From positions 1-64,000 of the forward strand of contig NZ_SPPC01000008.1 of assembly GCF_004570975.1 (NCBI RefSeq): DNA of 64,000 nt, given 5' to 3'. Numbering within the stretch: the stretch's first letter is position 1; each line of letters opens with the position of its first letter. Shown piece by piece: positions 15,606 through 25,572 of this stretch. The notes under the pieces are model-generated. The model worked only from the letters and a program-made list of their open reading frames with translations. It was not told where the DNA came from and did not search any database. Position numbers and translations under genes: made by a program. The stretch is from Barnesiella sp. WM24. Lineage in GTDB: Bacteria > Bacteroidota > Bacteroidia > Bacteroidales > Muribaculaceae.

Positions 15606-17719
15606 TCAGCAGTGGGGTCGATGCCCAGATTGTAGAAGATGAATGAATAGATGTCGGCATACTCGTCGATTACCTTTGACACGGGTTTTCCGGCGCCATG
15701 TCCTGCCTTGGAGTCGATTCTGATTATTTTAGGCTGTGACCCGGTGTCGCTTGCCTGCAGTGTAGCCGCATACTTGAATGAGTGGGCGGGCACTACACGG
15801 TCGTCATGGTCGGCGGTGGTGACCATGATTGCGGGGTAGGGTGTACCGTCATTCTTTATGTTGTGTACAGGTGAATAGTCGAGCAGATACTTTGCCATCT
15901 CGGGCGAGTCGGCGCTGGTGCCGTAGTCAGAAGCCCAGTTCCAGCCGATAGTGAAGAGATGATAGCGCATCATGTCCATTACGCCTACACGCGGGATTGC
16001 CACTTTGAAAAGGTCGGGGCGCATGTTGACAGTGGCTCCTACAAGAAGTCCGCCGTTAGAACCTCCCTCGATTGTAAGTAATTCAGGATTGGTCCAGCCT
16101 TCTTTTATCATGTATTCGGCAGCCGCGATAAAGTCGTTGAACACGTTAAGCTTCTGCTGCTTTGTACCGGCAAGATGCCACGGCTCTCCATATTCGCCTC
16201 CTCCGCGGAGGTTTGCCTGGGCGTAGATGCCTCCGTTTTCAAGCCATAATATACGCTGAGCCGAGAATCCGGGATTGAGCGAGACATTGAAGCCTCCGTA
16301 GCCGTAAAGATAAACCGGATTCTTGCCGTCGCGTTTCAATCCTTTCTTGTAGGTGATGAACATAGGTATCTTGGTGCCGTCGGCAGAAGGGTAGAATACC
16401 TGTTCTGTCACGTAATCATCGCTTTTGAAGCCTTCGATTTCTGTAGCCTTGTAGAGTTCTGACTTTCCTGTCGACAAGTCGTAACGGTAAATCTCTGAAG
16501 GATAGATGAAAGAGGTGAAGGTGTAGAACACCTCGTCATGCTTTTTGCTTGACGAGAATCCTGCCGAGCCTACGCTCGGAAAATGAATTTCGTTAAGCAG
16601 TTTGCCGTCACGTGAGTAGAGATATGACTTGCTTGCCGCGTCGATGTCATAAGAGAGGATGAGTTTGTCATCGGCAAAATCTACACCTGTCAAGACTCCT
16701 TTTTGCTCAGCCACGAGCTCTTTCCAGTTTTCGCGTTGAGGTGCATTTACAGGAGCTGTCATCAAGCGATAGCGCGGCGCTCCGTAGTTGGTGTAGATAA
16801 TCAGGGTGTCGTTGATTACGTCAAGCACCGATATTTCATAATCCTGCGACGGTTCAATGGTGACCCATCCGGCATTTTTCTCTTTTAGATTTTTCATCAT
16901 CACTGATTCACCGAGACCTTCGCCTCCGCCGTAGATGAAGATTACCGATTCATCTTCAGGCACGTAGGCTGAATGGAAGTGAAGTGGATGAGCCTTGTCT
17001 TCAAACACAAGGATGTCTTCGCTCTGCGGGGTGCCGAGCTTGTGATAGTACACCCTGTGGTTTTCATTGGCGTTGGAAAATTCTTTTCCTCCTGTCGGAC
17101 GGTCATATGCGCTGTAATAGAATCCGTTGCCGTCCCAGTTGGCTCCGGTGAACTTCGCCCATTCAATATGGTCGGGCAAGAGTTGGCGGGTCTCTGTGTC
17201 CATTACATAGATTTCGGTCCAGTCAGAGCCGCTGCGGGAGATGGTGTAGGCGGTATATTTCCCGTCATTGGAGATGCTTACTCCGGTAAGCGCCACTGTG
17301 CCGTCATCGCTTAGCTTGTTGGGGTCGAGAAACACTTCCGCTTTCTCTCCGAGTTTGCGGGTGCGGTATAATACCGACTGATTCTGCAGCCCGTCATTTT
17401 CATAGAAGTAATACCATCCGTCGCGTTTTGACGGCATGCCCGACTTATGGTAGTCAAACAGTGAGGTAAGACGCTTGCGCAGTGTCTCGCGGAACGGTAT
17501 TTTAGACAGGTAGTCCTCGGTGACGCCACGCTCGGCTTCCACCCATTTAAGGGTGGTTGCCGATGTGTCGTTTTCCAGCGGGCGATAGGGGTCTTTAACC
17601 TCCATGCCAAAATAATTGTCGGTCGTGTCAGATTTTGGAGCTTCCGGATAATTCAGCTCCCCGGCTGTCACGCCTGTTGCTATCAATGCCATTACCGGAA
17701 GTATTATGGATTGTTTCAT
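15602..17719 (-). CDS. Prolyl oligopeptidase (S9A serine peptidase)
   Basis: A 705-residue peptidase with a signal peptide (cleavage near ATGVTA-G, residue 19), so periplasmic or exported. The N-terminal ~400 residues form the seven-bladed propeller cap; the C-terminal alpha/beta-hydrolase domain carries the nucleophile in GGSNGG, the Asp in TADHDDRVVP and the His in SKAGHGAGKP. It cleaves after proline in short peptides. It lies 23 bp behind secA and is coupled to the following lipoprotein. Confidence 0.95.
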   Translation of the reverse strand: MKQSIILPVMALIATGVTAGELNYPEAPKSDTTDNYFGMEVKDPYRPLENDTSATTLKWVEAERGVTEDYLSKIPFRETLRKRLTSLFDYHKSGMPSKRDGWYYFYENDGLQNQSVLYRTRKLGEKAEVFLDPNKLSDDGTVALTGVSISNDGKYTAYTISRSGSDWTEIYVMDTETRQLLPDHIEWAKFTGANWDGNGFYYSAYDRPTGGKEFSNANENHRVYYHKLGTPQSEDILVFEDKAHPLHFHSAYVPEDESVIFIYGGGEGLGESVMMKNLKEKNAGWVTIEPSQDYEISVLDVINDTLIIYTNYGAPRYRLMTAPVNAPQRENWKELVAEQKGVLTGVDFADDKLILSYDIDAASKSYLYSRDGKLLNEIHFPSVGSAGFSSSKKHDEVFYTFTSFIYPSEIYRYDLSTGKSELYKATEIEGFKSDDYVTEQVFYPSADGTKIPMFITYKKGLKRDGKNPVYLYGYGGFNVSLNPGFSAQRILWLENGGIYAQANLRGGGEYGEPWHLAGTKQQKLNVFNDFIAAAEYMIKEGWTNPELLTIEGGSNGGLLVGATVNMRPDLFKVAIPRVGVMDMMRYHLFTIGWNWASDYGTSADSPEMAKYLLDYSPVHNIKNDGTPYPAIMVTTADHDDRVVPAHSFKYAATLQASDTGSQPKIIRIDSKAGHGAGKPVSKVIDEYADIYSFIFYNLGIDPTAE

Positions 17720-17742
17720 TGTTGTCTGATGTTTATATGTTG

Positions 17743-20700
17743 TCAGGCATTCTTGCCGTGACAGTTTTTGTATTTTTTACCTGAGCCACAGGGACAAGGA
17801 TCGTTTCTTCCTACTCTTGGCGCGTTGACAATCGGCTGAGTGCGGCGCTGTTCTCCTTGTGGTGCCGATGCGGCATTGCGCTGTGCTTCCGAGCCGGGAT
17901 ATTGCTCCTTGCTTGCCTTATAGCGGCTATAATCGTTGGGTCGCTCGGGCATAGCCTCCTTCATCTGCGGCTGCTGGCGTGGCTGCTCTTTTTCCGAGCT
18001 TAGCTGAGCGTCGCTTGCACGCGGAGCCTGGGGCTGCGGAATGAATATCTGACCGCGCAGGAGCGATGACGCCGCCTTTGTGTTGAGGGTGTTCATAGCC
18101 GCCTCAAAGAGGTGGAATGACTCTACCTTGTAGATTACAAGCGGGTCTTTCTGCTCGTATGATGCATTCTGCACTGACTGGCGCAGCTGGTCAAGTTCGC
18201 GGAGATGCTCTTTCCACACTTCGTCGATTGTCACGAGAAGTATTGCCTTGTGCCACTCCTTGAGTATTGATTTGCACTCGGTCCTGTATGCCTCGTTGAT
18301 GTCACAGGGAATGTTGAACACCCTTTTGCCGTCGGTGATGGGGACAAGGATTCTGCCGCCTTTCTCACCGGCGCCCTTATTCTCCACCCAGTCCTTTATT
18401 ACCGGCATCGCAATCTCGATTATGCGCTCGCCCTTGCGCTGGAACGCTTCGTTGACAGTTGCAAACACACGGTCAAATGCTTCTTTCTTCGGCATGCCGC
18501 GGTATTCCTCTTCCGTAAACGGAGTCTCGATGGCAAATACCTTGAGAAGCTCCATTGAGAGGTCGGCATAGTCGGCAGGCGAGTCATAGGTGTTGAGGAT
18601 GTTTTCTACGGTGTCATAGAGCATGTTGTTGATGTCTATTCCGACACGTTCACCCATCAGTGCATGGTGGCGGCGTCCGTATATGTACTGACGCTGCTTG
18701 TTCATCACGTCGTCATATTCCAGAAGGCGCTTACGTATACCGAAGTTGTTTTCCTCAACTCGTTTCTGAGCGTTCTCGATAGCGCGGTTCACCATCTTTG
18801 ACTCAATCATCTCTCCTTCTTTTACGCCGAGAGTGTCAAGCATCTTGGTTACGCGGTCGCCTGCAAACAGACGCATCAGCTGGTCTTCAAACGACAGATA
18901 GAATACAGATGAACCCGGGTCTCCCTGACGACCTGCACGACCACGCAACTGACGGTCGACGCGGCGTGATTCATGGCGCTCGGTACCGATGATGGCAAGA
19001 CCTCCGGCATCCTTCACTTCTGAAGGAAGCTTGATGTCGGTACCACGACCCGCCATATTGGTGGCTATGGTCACGGTGCCTTTCTTTCCTGCCTGAGCCA
19101 CAATGTCGGCTTCTTTCTGGTGAAGCTTTGCATTCAGCACATTGTGGGGTATGTGGCGTAAAGTCAACATTCGTGACAGCAATTCTGAAATCTCGACTGA
19201 AGTAGTGCCGACAAGGACAGGACGTCCCTGCTTTACAAGCTCTACAATCTCTTCGATTACAGCTGCATATTTTTCTTTCTTTGTGCGATATACTCGGTCG
19301 TTCATGTCGATACGTGCCACCGGCTTATTGGTCGGGATAGTCACGACATCGAGCTTGTAGATGTCCCAGAACTCGCCTGCCTCGGTCTCTGCCGTACCGG
19401 TCATACCGGCAAGCTTGTGATACATGCGGAAGTAATTCTGGAGGGTGATTGTCGCAAAGGTCTGGGTCGCAGCCTCGACTTTTACACCTTCTTTTGCTTC
19501 GATAGCCTGGTGTAGACCGTCGGAATAGCGGCGTCCTTCCATGATACGACCGGTCTGCTCGTCTACAATCTTGATTTTGTTGTCGTCAATCACATACTCG
19601 ACATCTTTCTCAAATAGAGCGTAAGCCTTGAGCAGCTGGTTGACTGTGTGGACACGCTCGGCCTTGACAGCATAGTTCTGCATGAGGTCATCTTTTTTCT
19701 GCTGACGGTCGGCGGGGGCAAGCGACTGGTCACCTTCCACCTCAGAGAGTTGTGCGGCTATGTCAGGAAGCACGAAGAACTGGGGGTCCTGGCTTCTGCC
19801 TGTAAGCTCGTCGATACCCTTGTCGGTCAGTTCGACAGAGCGGTTTTTTTCATCAATCACAAAGTACAGGGGCTCGACAGCCTTTGGCATCTCCCTGCCG
19901 TTGTCCTGCATGTAGTAGCCCTCGGTCTCAAGCAGCAGCGGCTTGATTCCCTCGGTTGACAGATACTTGATGAGGGCACCGTACTTGGGCAGACCCTTGT
20001 AGGCGCGGAAGAGCTGGAGGGCTCCCTCTTTTCTTGTCTCTTTGTCGTCGCTGGCTATTTTTTCTTTTGCCTCGACAAGAAGTTTGGCAACAAGTTTGCG
20101 CTGTGCCTCAAATACCTTTTCTACATTATATTTATACTCGTTGAAGAGCTGGTCTTCGCCTTTGGGTACTGGTCCCGAGATGATAAGCGGTGTACGGGCA
20201 TCGTCAATAAGCACGGAGTCTACCTCGTCGACAATTGCATAATAGTGTTTGCGCTGCACCATGTCCTGAGGCGACATAGCCATGTTGTCACGAAGATAGT
20301 CAAATCCGAATTCATTGTTGGTACCGAATGTTATGTCACAGGCATAAGCTTTGCGGCGCGCTTCCGAGTTTGGCTGGTGCTTGTCGATGCAGTCCACTGT
20401 CTGTCCGTGGAACATGTACAGCGGTCCCATCCATTCCGAGTCACGCTTTGACAGGTAGTCGTTGACTGTTACCACGTGTACGCCGCGTCCGGTGAGCGAG
20501 CGGAGGAAGACAGGGAGAGTGGCGACGAGAGTTTTACCTTCACCGGTCGCCATCTCGGCGATTTTGCCCTGGTGAAGCACGATACCACCGATGAGCTGCA
20601 CATCGTAATGTACCATGTCCCACTTGATTTCATTACCGCCGGCAATCCAGTGGTTTTTGTATATCGCCTTGTCGCCTTCGATGCTTACGAAGTCTTTGCC

Positions 20701-21123
20701 TGCGGCGGCAAGGTCGCGGTCCATCTGGGTCGCTGTGACCTCGATAGTCTCGTTGGCGGCAAAACGTGCCGCAGTCTCGCGCATGGCGGCAAATACCGTG
20801 GGAAGCACCCTGTCGAGCTCGGTTTCATAAGTCTCAAGGATATTCTTTTCACGGGCATCGATGTCGTCCCATAGCGGCTGGCGCTCGTCAAAGGGAAGCT
20901 CGTCAATCTTTGCCTTTATTTCGGCAATGGCTGTGGTGTCAGCCTCTGTCGCTTTGGCAAACTCTTTCTTGATGTTTGTTATGGTGTCACGCAACTCGTC
21001 GTTGGTGAGCTCTTTCATTTTCGGACCCAGAGCGTTTATCTGGTCGACAATAGGCTGGATTTCCTTTAGATCGCGCTGCGATTTGTTTCCAAACAGCTTG
21101 CTGAGAATTGATGTAAATGACAT
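17743..21123 (-). CDS. secA: Preprotein translocase ATPase SecA
   Basis: An 1126-residue SecA, about 225 residues longer than the E. coli protein (901), as usual for Bacteroidetes, where the nucleotide-binding and scaffold regions have insertions. Seen: [13 protein letters not shown] (Walker A), [33 protein letters not shown] (Walker B), the [10 protein letters not shown] and [10 protein letters not shown] motifs of the second ATPase domain, the helical wing, and at the end a proline/glutamine-rich linker followed by the zinc tail [15 protein letters not shown] that binds SecB or the ribosome. It drives Sec export together with SecYEG. Confidence 0.97.
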   Translation of the reverse strand: MSFTSILSKLFGNKSQRDLKEIQPIVDQINALGPKMKELTNDELRDTITNIKKEFAKATEADTTAIAEIKAKIDELPFDERQPLWDDIDAREKNILETYETELDRVLPTVFAAMRETAARFAANETIEVTATQMDRDLAAAGKDFVSIEGDKAIYKNHWIAGGNEIKWDMVHYDVQLIGGIVLHQGKIAEMATGEGKTLVATLPVFLRSLTGRGVHVVTVNDYLSKRDSEWMGPLYMFHGQTVDCIDKHQPNSEARRKAYACDITFGTNNEFGFDYLRDNMAMSPQDMVQRKHYYAIVDEVDSVLIDDARTPLIISGPVPKGEDQLFNEYKYNVEKVFEAQRKLVAKLLVEAKEKIASDDKETRKEGALQLFRAYKGLPKYGALIKYLSTEGIKPLLLETEGYYMQDNGREMPKAVEPLYFVIDEKNRSVELTDKGIDELTGRSQDPQFFVLPDIAAQLSEVEGDQSLAPADRQQKKDDLMQNYAVKAERVHTVNQLLKAYALFEKDVEYVIDDNKIKIVDEQTGRIMEGRRYSDGLHQAIEAKEGVKVEAATQTFATITLQNYFRMYHKLAGMTGTAETEAGEFWDIYKLDVVTIPTNKPVARIDMNDRVYRTKKEKYAAVIEEIVELVKQGRPVLVGTTSVEISELLSRMLTLRHIPHNVLNAKLHQKEADIVAQAGKKGTVTIATNMAGRGTDIKLPSEVKDAGGLAIIGTERHESRRVDRQLRGRAGRQGDPGSSVFYLSFEDQLMRLFAGDRVTKMLDTLGVKEGEMIESKMVNRAIENAQKRVEENNFGIRKRLLEYDDVMNKQRQYIYGRRHHALMGERVGIDINNMLYDTVENILNTYDSPADYADLSMELLKVFAIETPFTEEEYRGMPKKEAFDRVFATVNEAFQRKGERIIEIAMPVIKDWVENKGAGEKGGRILVPITDGKRVFNIPCDINEAYRTECKSILKEWHKAILLVTIDEVWKEHLRELDQLRQSVQNASYEQKDPLVIYKVESFHLFEAAMNTLNTKAASSLLRGQIFIPQPQAPRASDAQLSSEKEQPRQQPQMKEAMPERPNDYSRYKASKEQYPGSEAQRNAASAPQGEQRRTQPIVNAPRVGRNDPCPCGSGKKYKNCHGKNA

Positions 21124-21208
21124 GTATTGTAATGTTTAAATTAGCAAAATTGATTGTATTGACGGAGAAGAGGGAAATGCCTTGGCTGGATATAACGGCG
21201 ATGCCTGA

Positions 21209-22825
21209 TTACTTCTTTTCAAGGCGTAACGGAGGAAATTCAGCCGCATTGGGCGACCTTATGCGCAGCAGTCGCGCCACAGTCGGGGCGATAGAGCGTG
21301 CGTCAGTCTCTGTCGATATGTGTTGTGGCTTCAGGTCGGGCGACAACAGGAATACCGGTGCGGTCATGGTGCCTGTGCGCATAGTCGACCTGCGTTCTTT
21401 CTTGTTTACAGGGTCGGTCTCCACTATCTCCCAGCCGGGGTTTACCTCGATAAGCACATCACCGGCATAGTCGACATGGGTGTTGCGTTTTATGGCGTCG
21501 GCATTTACGCCGGCTCTCCCCGCGAGAATGTCGTCAATGGTCCATACACGGCTTACCGCGCTCATCCTCACAAGGAAGTCGGCAGCCTCGGCACGTACGG
21601 TCTTTACATCGAGGTCATGCTCTTTTATGAGCTTGTGGTTGAGATACATCTGTCCGTTATAGTATCCCGATACCCACTCCCCGTTGCCATATTTTGCCAT
21701 CAGATACACGTTGAGCAGCGAGATTGCCTGACGGGGAGAAAATTCACCGTCGGGGATTCCCCATTTTTCATCGTCGCGCTTGTTGTTCTGTACAGGCGGC
21801 GTGCCTGCAATCATTATGAAAGTATTGGCGAGCCCAACGTTGGAGTCTATTGTCTTAAACAGCCTTGCAAGCTCTGAGTCAAGCCTTATATAGCTGTCCA
21901 TTGTCTCGATGCGGCTGTCGGCGTCTTTTGCCGCCGCGAAGGGGGCAAGCGTGTAGCCGATGCTCAGCATGTCCATTGCATTGCCGTTGCCAAGGCGAAG
22001 ACCTTTTATGTAATCTGACGCTATGTCGGTAAGCTCTGTGTTTACCGGTCCCGATGTCTTGTAATTGCGGAACCGGTCTATGTCGTTGCGCTGGAAAAGA
22101 TAGCGAAACGGGTAATACTTCTTATAGGCAGGCAGGTCGGGATATTTCTCCGGCTCCATGAGCGGACGCCATGTAAGCGTGTCAAGGCGCGTCGCGAGCG
22201 GCTTTGAATAGTTGCGTGACTGCATTGGCGACGGCACGTCTTTATAATAGGTGGTTGTCGCCCATCGCCCTGTCACGTCATTTATCCAGAAGGCGCTGTT
22301 GCCGGCGTGACCTGCGAGAATGATTGATTGAGGCGCCGACGGAGCAATCGAATATACGTTGCCGAGACCACCGCCGTCGATGCGCACCTCGTCGGAGAGT
22401 GTGCTTACCTTTATGGCTTTAGGTGAATATGTCTCGTCAGTGTAATTGCCTATTTTCGACGGGTCGTGAACCACGGGATAGCTTATGCGCTTTTCCGTGT
22501 CGTAGACCATTGCCGCCGGGATTCCGTTGATTGCCGGAGAACTGCCGGTATAAATCATTGCAGTAGCCGCCGCGACATCAACGGCTGTGCCGTAGTTGAC
22601 ATCGTCAAACATCACTCCCTCGCGCATTATGCGCTTGAAACCGTCTTCTCCGAAATAGCCTTTCAGAAGATCGAGGTAATCCTCCCTCAATCCGTCAATC
22701 ATTATGCCCACTACAAGACGCGGACGCGGTGACGGAGCCTGTGCGGCAACGGTAAGTGTCACCATTGACGCGACAAGAGCCGTGATTAGACGGGAGGTTA
22801 TAAAGAATTCGTTTTTTCGGCGCAT
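21209..22825 (-). CDS. PafA-like alkaline phosphatase superfamily protein, catalytic residues missing
   Basis: A 538-residue secreted protein (signal peptide ending in AAQA near residue 30). Length and order of elements follow Flavobacterial PafA-type phosphatases: VVGIMIDGLREDYL keeps the first metal Asp (44), and IYTGSSPAINGI and DSYIRLDSELARL align well. The other active-site positions do not: the nucleophile Thr and the His five residues after it are Val84 and Thr88; the T-D-x-x-G-H metal motif reads TLAPFAAA; the TADHG motif reads IAGTPP. It is probably a pseudoenzyme. ATG 22825 is chosen; a start at 22918 would precede the signal peptide by 31 unlikely residues. The start overlaps the DUF4105 gene by 28 bp. 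Confidence 0.8.
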   Translation of the reverse strand: MRRKNEFFITSRLITALVASMVTLTVAAQAPSPRPRLVVGIMIDGLREDYLDLLKGYFGEDGFKRIMREGVMFDDVNYGTAVDVAAATAMIYTGSSPAINGIPAAMVYDTEKRISYPVVHDPSKIGNYTDETYSPKAIKVSTLSDEVRIDGGGLGNVYSIAPSAPQSIILAGHAGNSAFWINDVTGRWATTTYYKDVPSPMQSRNYSKPLATRLDTLTWRPLMEPEKYPDLPAYKKYYPFRYLFQRNDIDRFRNYKTSGPVNTELTDIASDYIKGLRLGNGNAMDMLSIGYTLAPFAAAKDADSRIETMDSYIRLDSELARLFKTIDSNVGLANTFIMIAGTPPVQNNKRDDEKWGIPDGEFSPRQAISLLNVYLMAKYGNGEWVSGYYNGQMYLNHKLIKEHDLDVKTVRAEAADFLVRMSAVSRVWTIDDILAGRAGVNADAIKRNTHVDYAGDVLIEVNPGWEIVETDPVNKKERRSTMRTGTMTAPVFLLSPDLKPQHISTETDARSIAPTVARLLRIRSPNAAEFPPLRLEKK

Positions 22826-24003
22826 AGTGTAATGTATAAATATCGTACTGTCAAAATAATATCGGCGGCAATCAGAGGGATAAACGCGGGATTTCCCGAC
22901 TGACCCGTAAAGCCCCACATGACAATTAACAATATTAACGCTGCAAAGTTAATAAATCCGTATAATTTTACCAACCTGCCACACTTTTTTATATAAATGA
23001 ATATCGGCACGATGAGGCATAACGGATTGAGCCACAGGAGAAGCCAGTTGGGTGAGGTGGCTTCATGGACTGATATAAATACAAGAAAGGAGAGCAACAG
23101 CCCGCATAGACCGAAGATAAAAAACATGATTGCATCTACCCAGCGGGTCACTTTTCTCTTCCTGAAGTCGTGTATTGCCACCACGATTACAAGGGCAAGC
23201 ACGATGCAGCCTACAGCCAGTGGTGTCATATACGGGGGAGTCGCCGGGAGCGGCCCGCCGCCTTCGCGGGCATTCAAGATTACGCGTGACTCCTTGACGA
23301 CCGGTCGCCCGTTGATTGTGGCGCTGTCCATCATCTCTTTGAGTATCAACGGGGCAAATGCCTTTTCGCGGATACTTACAGGGTAGTCGATACCGCTTCC
23401 GAGCGCGAGGTCGATGCCAAACTGATACCAGGGATAGGCTGCATGGTAATGGCGCATTATGTCGCGGAATGTCGTCAGTGTGTCGCTTCCGGAGGTGGCA
23501 TGCAGGTCTATTGTGTCGCCCAGCGCTTTCTCAATCATGGCGAGCGGTCGCGTCGAGCAGTTGTCTTTTACGTAGTTGTATCGGTAGGTGCGGTTTTCCG
23601 GCAAAGTGTTTTCCTGTAGCATTGACAGCAGCTTTGCGGCTTCTTCCTGCGAAAGGTTAAGCGGTTGCTCAATGACGCTCCTTCCGCTTCGGCTATATTC
23701 TTCCATAAAATACCGGAACGGGTAGGCGGTCACCATATAATCGGTCTCGCCTTTGACAAAGCGGTACACGAAATTTGGCGTATTGAAGTCAAAAGTCCCG
23801 TAATTTACGGCTATGTCCATAGGCTCTTGTTTTATACGGAGAGCCGTGTGTCCGCAAAGCTCATATATTTCTGCGCCCGGGGAGCATGTTATGAGGCTTA
23901 TCTCAAGCTCCGGCAGAGAGTCGGCTGTAGTGTCGGCATGGACCGATAACCGGTTACACAACAATGCGGCAAGAAACAGCGATATTGTAATAAATCTTAC
24001 CAT
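22798..24003 (-). CDS. DUF4105 (Lnb N-terminal domain) membrane protein
   Basis: A 401-residue protein with a signal peptide (ending near SVHA-D), a ~230-residue periplasmic DUF4105/Lnb N-terminal domain and then four or five hydrophobic segments in the C-terminal 150 residues. The domain carries CGHTALRI and later KDNCSTRPL, i.e. a conserved His before a conserved Asn-Cys pair. That order is seen in circularly permuted papain-like folds such as NlpC/P60 and LRAT relatives; a cysteine hydrolase in the periplasm is an inference. It heads the run toward secA; a TATCTTTG box lies on the minus strand at 24031-24024. Confidence 0.82.
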   Translation of the reverse strand: MVRFITISLFLAALLCNRLSVHADTTADSLPELEISLITCSPGAEIYELCGHTALRIKQEPMDIAVNYGTFDFNTPNFVYRFVKGETDYMVTAYPFRYFMEEYSRSGRSVIEQPLNLSQEEAAKLLSMLQENTLPENRTYRYNYVKDNCSTRPLAMIEKALGDTIDLHATSGSDTLTTFRDIMRHYHAAYPWYQFGIDLALGSGIDYPVSIREKAFAPLILKEMMDSATINGRPVVKESRVILNAREGGGPLPATPPYMTPLAVGCIVLALVIVVAIHDFRKRKVTRWVDAIMFFIFGLCGLLLSFLVFISVHEATSPNWLLLWLNPLCLIVPIFIYIKKCGRLVKLYGFINFAALILLIVMWGFTGQSGNPAFIPLIAADIILTVRYLYITLCAEKTNSL

Positions 24004-24071
24004 GTTAATCTTAATAATGCTTACAAAGATAGCTAAACTATGATGAATTTTATTACCTGAGGCAGTTAATT

Positions 24072-24102
24072 TTTGAAGTTAGGATTATAATGCGTAAATT
24101 TG
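24072..24102 (+). promoter_or_regulatory. Promoter of the TPR/PD40-cstA-metA run
   Basis: TTTG (24072-24075), 19-bp spacer, TAAATTTG (24095-24102). The transcript should start near 24109, which favours ATG 24131 over ATG 24113 as the start of the next gene. A minus-strand TATCTTTG box for the divergent gene lies at 24031-24024. Confidence 0.75.
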
Positions 24103-24130
24103 AACTTGTTTTTTGACATATTTTGACCAT

Positions 24131-25534
24131 ATGTGGAATAAAAATTTAAAATCATATTTTTCTGCCGTTTTGCTGTCGGTCGCGATTGGCGGCTCGGCCG
24201 TTACGCTTGATGAGGCAAAGGAGATGTATCGTGCCGGTGATTTTACCGGGGCGCTTCCTGTGTTTCTTGACGCTTACAAGACAAAGCCGCGGGATGCGTC
24301 GCTCAATCAGTGGATAGGTGTTTGCCTTATCCAGGAAGGGCGTCCCGACGAGGCTGTGAAATATCTTAGATTTGCCCATGACAAGGGTGTTGCCGAGGCT
24401 CCGAGATACCTTGCCGAGCTGGCGTTTTATGACTATGACTTTGACAAGGCTGAGGAATATATAGAGCGTTATGAGAAGAGCCTGAAGAAGTCGCGCAAGC
24501 CGCTGCCCGAAGATATGGAGGCGTTGCAGGCGCGTATCGATATTGCCCGCAACATGCTTGACCGTGTTGAGAAAATAGTCATAATCGACAGCGTTGCCGT
24601 GAATCGTGACGAGTTTTTCAAGGCTTACAGGCTGTCGCCTGAAAGCGGCTCGGTAAATGATGCCGATGTGCTCCCTCAGGGCTATGAGGCTGCATCCATG
24701 ACTGCGGTCTATATGCCTGAGACCCGCTCTTTTATGGCATGGGCGGCTCCTGACTCAATGGAAAATTATGTACTTGTCGGGGCAAATCAGCTTTTCGACG
24801 GTTCATGGGAGGCTCCAAGGGTGCTTGGAGAGTCGCTTGCGATGAACGGTGACAGCAATTATCCGTTCATGATGTCAGACGGTGTGACGCTGTACTATGC
24901 CAACGATGGCGATGAGTCGCTCGGCGGTTATGACATATTCATCAGTCGTAAAGACGAGGATGACTTTTTGCAGCCTCAGAACATAGGCATGCCATACAAT
25001 TCGCCCTACGATGACTATCTGCTTGCCATTGATGAAGTGACAGGAGTGGGATGGTGGGCGACTGACCGCAATCAGCTTGGTGACTATATTACCATATATA
25101 AGTTTATCCCGTCAGATTTGCGTAACAATTATCCTGTCGATACTCCCGACCTTGCTGCAAAGGCGCGTGTCACGTCTTATCGGTCGACATGGGCTGAGGG
25201 GGATGATTATTCCGGTCTTCTTGCTGAAATCGAGGCTATTGATCCTGACCGCAAGGTAAAGAAAGAGGATTTCCGCTTTGCGCTTCCCGGAGGCAGGGTC
25301 TATACGACATGGGATGATTTCAAGAAGCCTCGTGCGCGTCATCAGATGGAGGAATATGTCAGGAGTAAGGACGCCCTTGACAAGGATCTTGATGAACTTG
25401 CCGCCCTGCGTGTGCGTTACCATGACGGCGACCGCAGCGTGAAGGACGCTGTGTTGCGTCTTGAGAAGCGTGTTATTGCCGCGCGTGAGGAGCTCAAGGC
25501 AAAAGCCAATGAGGTAGTAAAAGCGGAACGATGA
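24131..25534 (+). CDS. Exported TPR and PD40/WD40-like repeat protein
   Basis: A 467-residue protein with an N-terminal hydrophobic signal (LKSYFSAVLLSVAIGGSA). Residues ~20-130 are TPR repeats (AKEMYRAGDFTGALPVF ... EGRPDEAVKYLRFA). Residues ~175-330 contain PD40/beta-propeller strands (SNYPFMMSDGVTLYYANDGDESLGGYDIFISRK), as in the OmpA-associated PD40 proteins of Bacteroidetes. The C-terminus is a charged helical stretch (ALDKDLDELAALR ... EELKAKANE). No OmpA domain is present, so a peptidoglycan anchor is lacking. A scaffold role in the envelope is likely, but nothing more specific can be said. Confidence 0.78.
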   Translation: MWNKNLKSYFSAVLLSVAIGGSAVTLDEAKEMYRAGDFTGALPVFLDAYKTKPRDASLNQWIGVCLIQEGRPDEAVKYLRFAHDKGVAEAPRYLAELAFYDYDFDKAEEYIERYEKSLKKSRKPLPEDMEALQARIDIARNMLDRVEKIVIIDSVAVNRDEFFKAYRLSPESGSVNDADVLPQGYEAASMTAVYMPETRSFMAWAAPDSMENYVLVGANQLFDGSWEAPRVLGESLAMNGDSNYPFMMSDGVTLYYANDGDESLGGYDIFISRKDEDDFLQPQNIGMPYNSPYDDYLLAIDEVTGVGWWATDRNQLGDYITIYKFIPSDLRNNYPVDTPDLAAKARVTSYRSTWAEGDDYSGLLAEIEAIDPDRKVKKEDFRFALPGGRVYTTWDDFKKPRARHQMEEYVRSKDALDKDLDELAALRVRYHDGDRSVKDAVLRLEKRVIAAREELKAKANEVVKAER

Positions 25535-25572
25535 CCGGAACCTTTATTCACTTAATTAGATAATAGCTGTTT

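Noticed and set aside
22826-22918. Longer start of the PafA-like protein
   Set aside because: The added 31 residues would precede a normal signal peptide and are only the shadow of the DUF4105 coding end.
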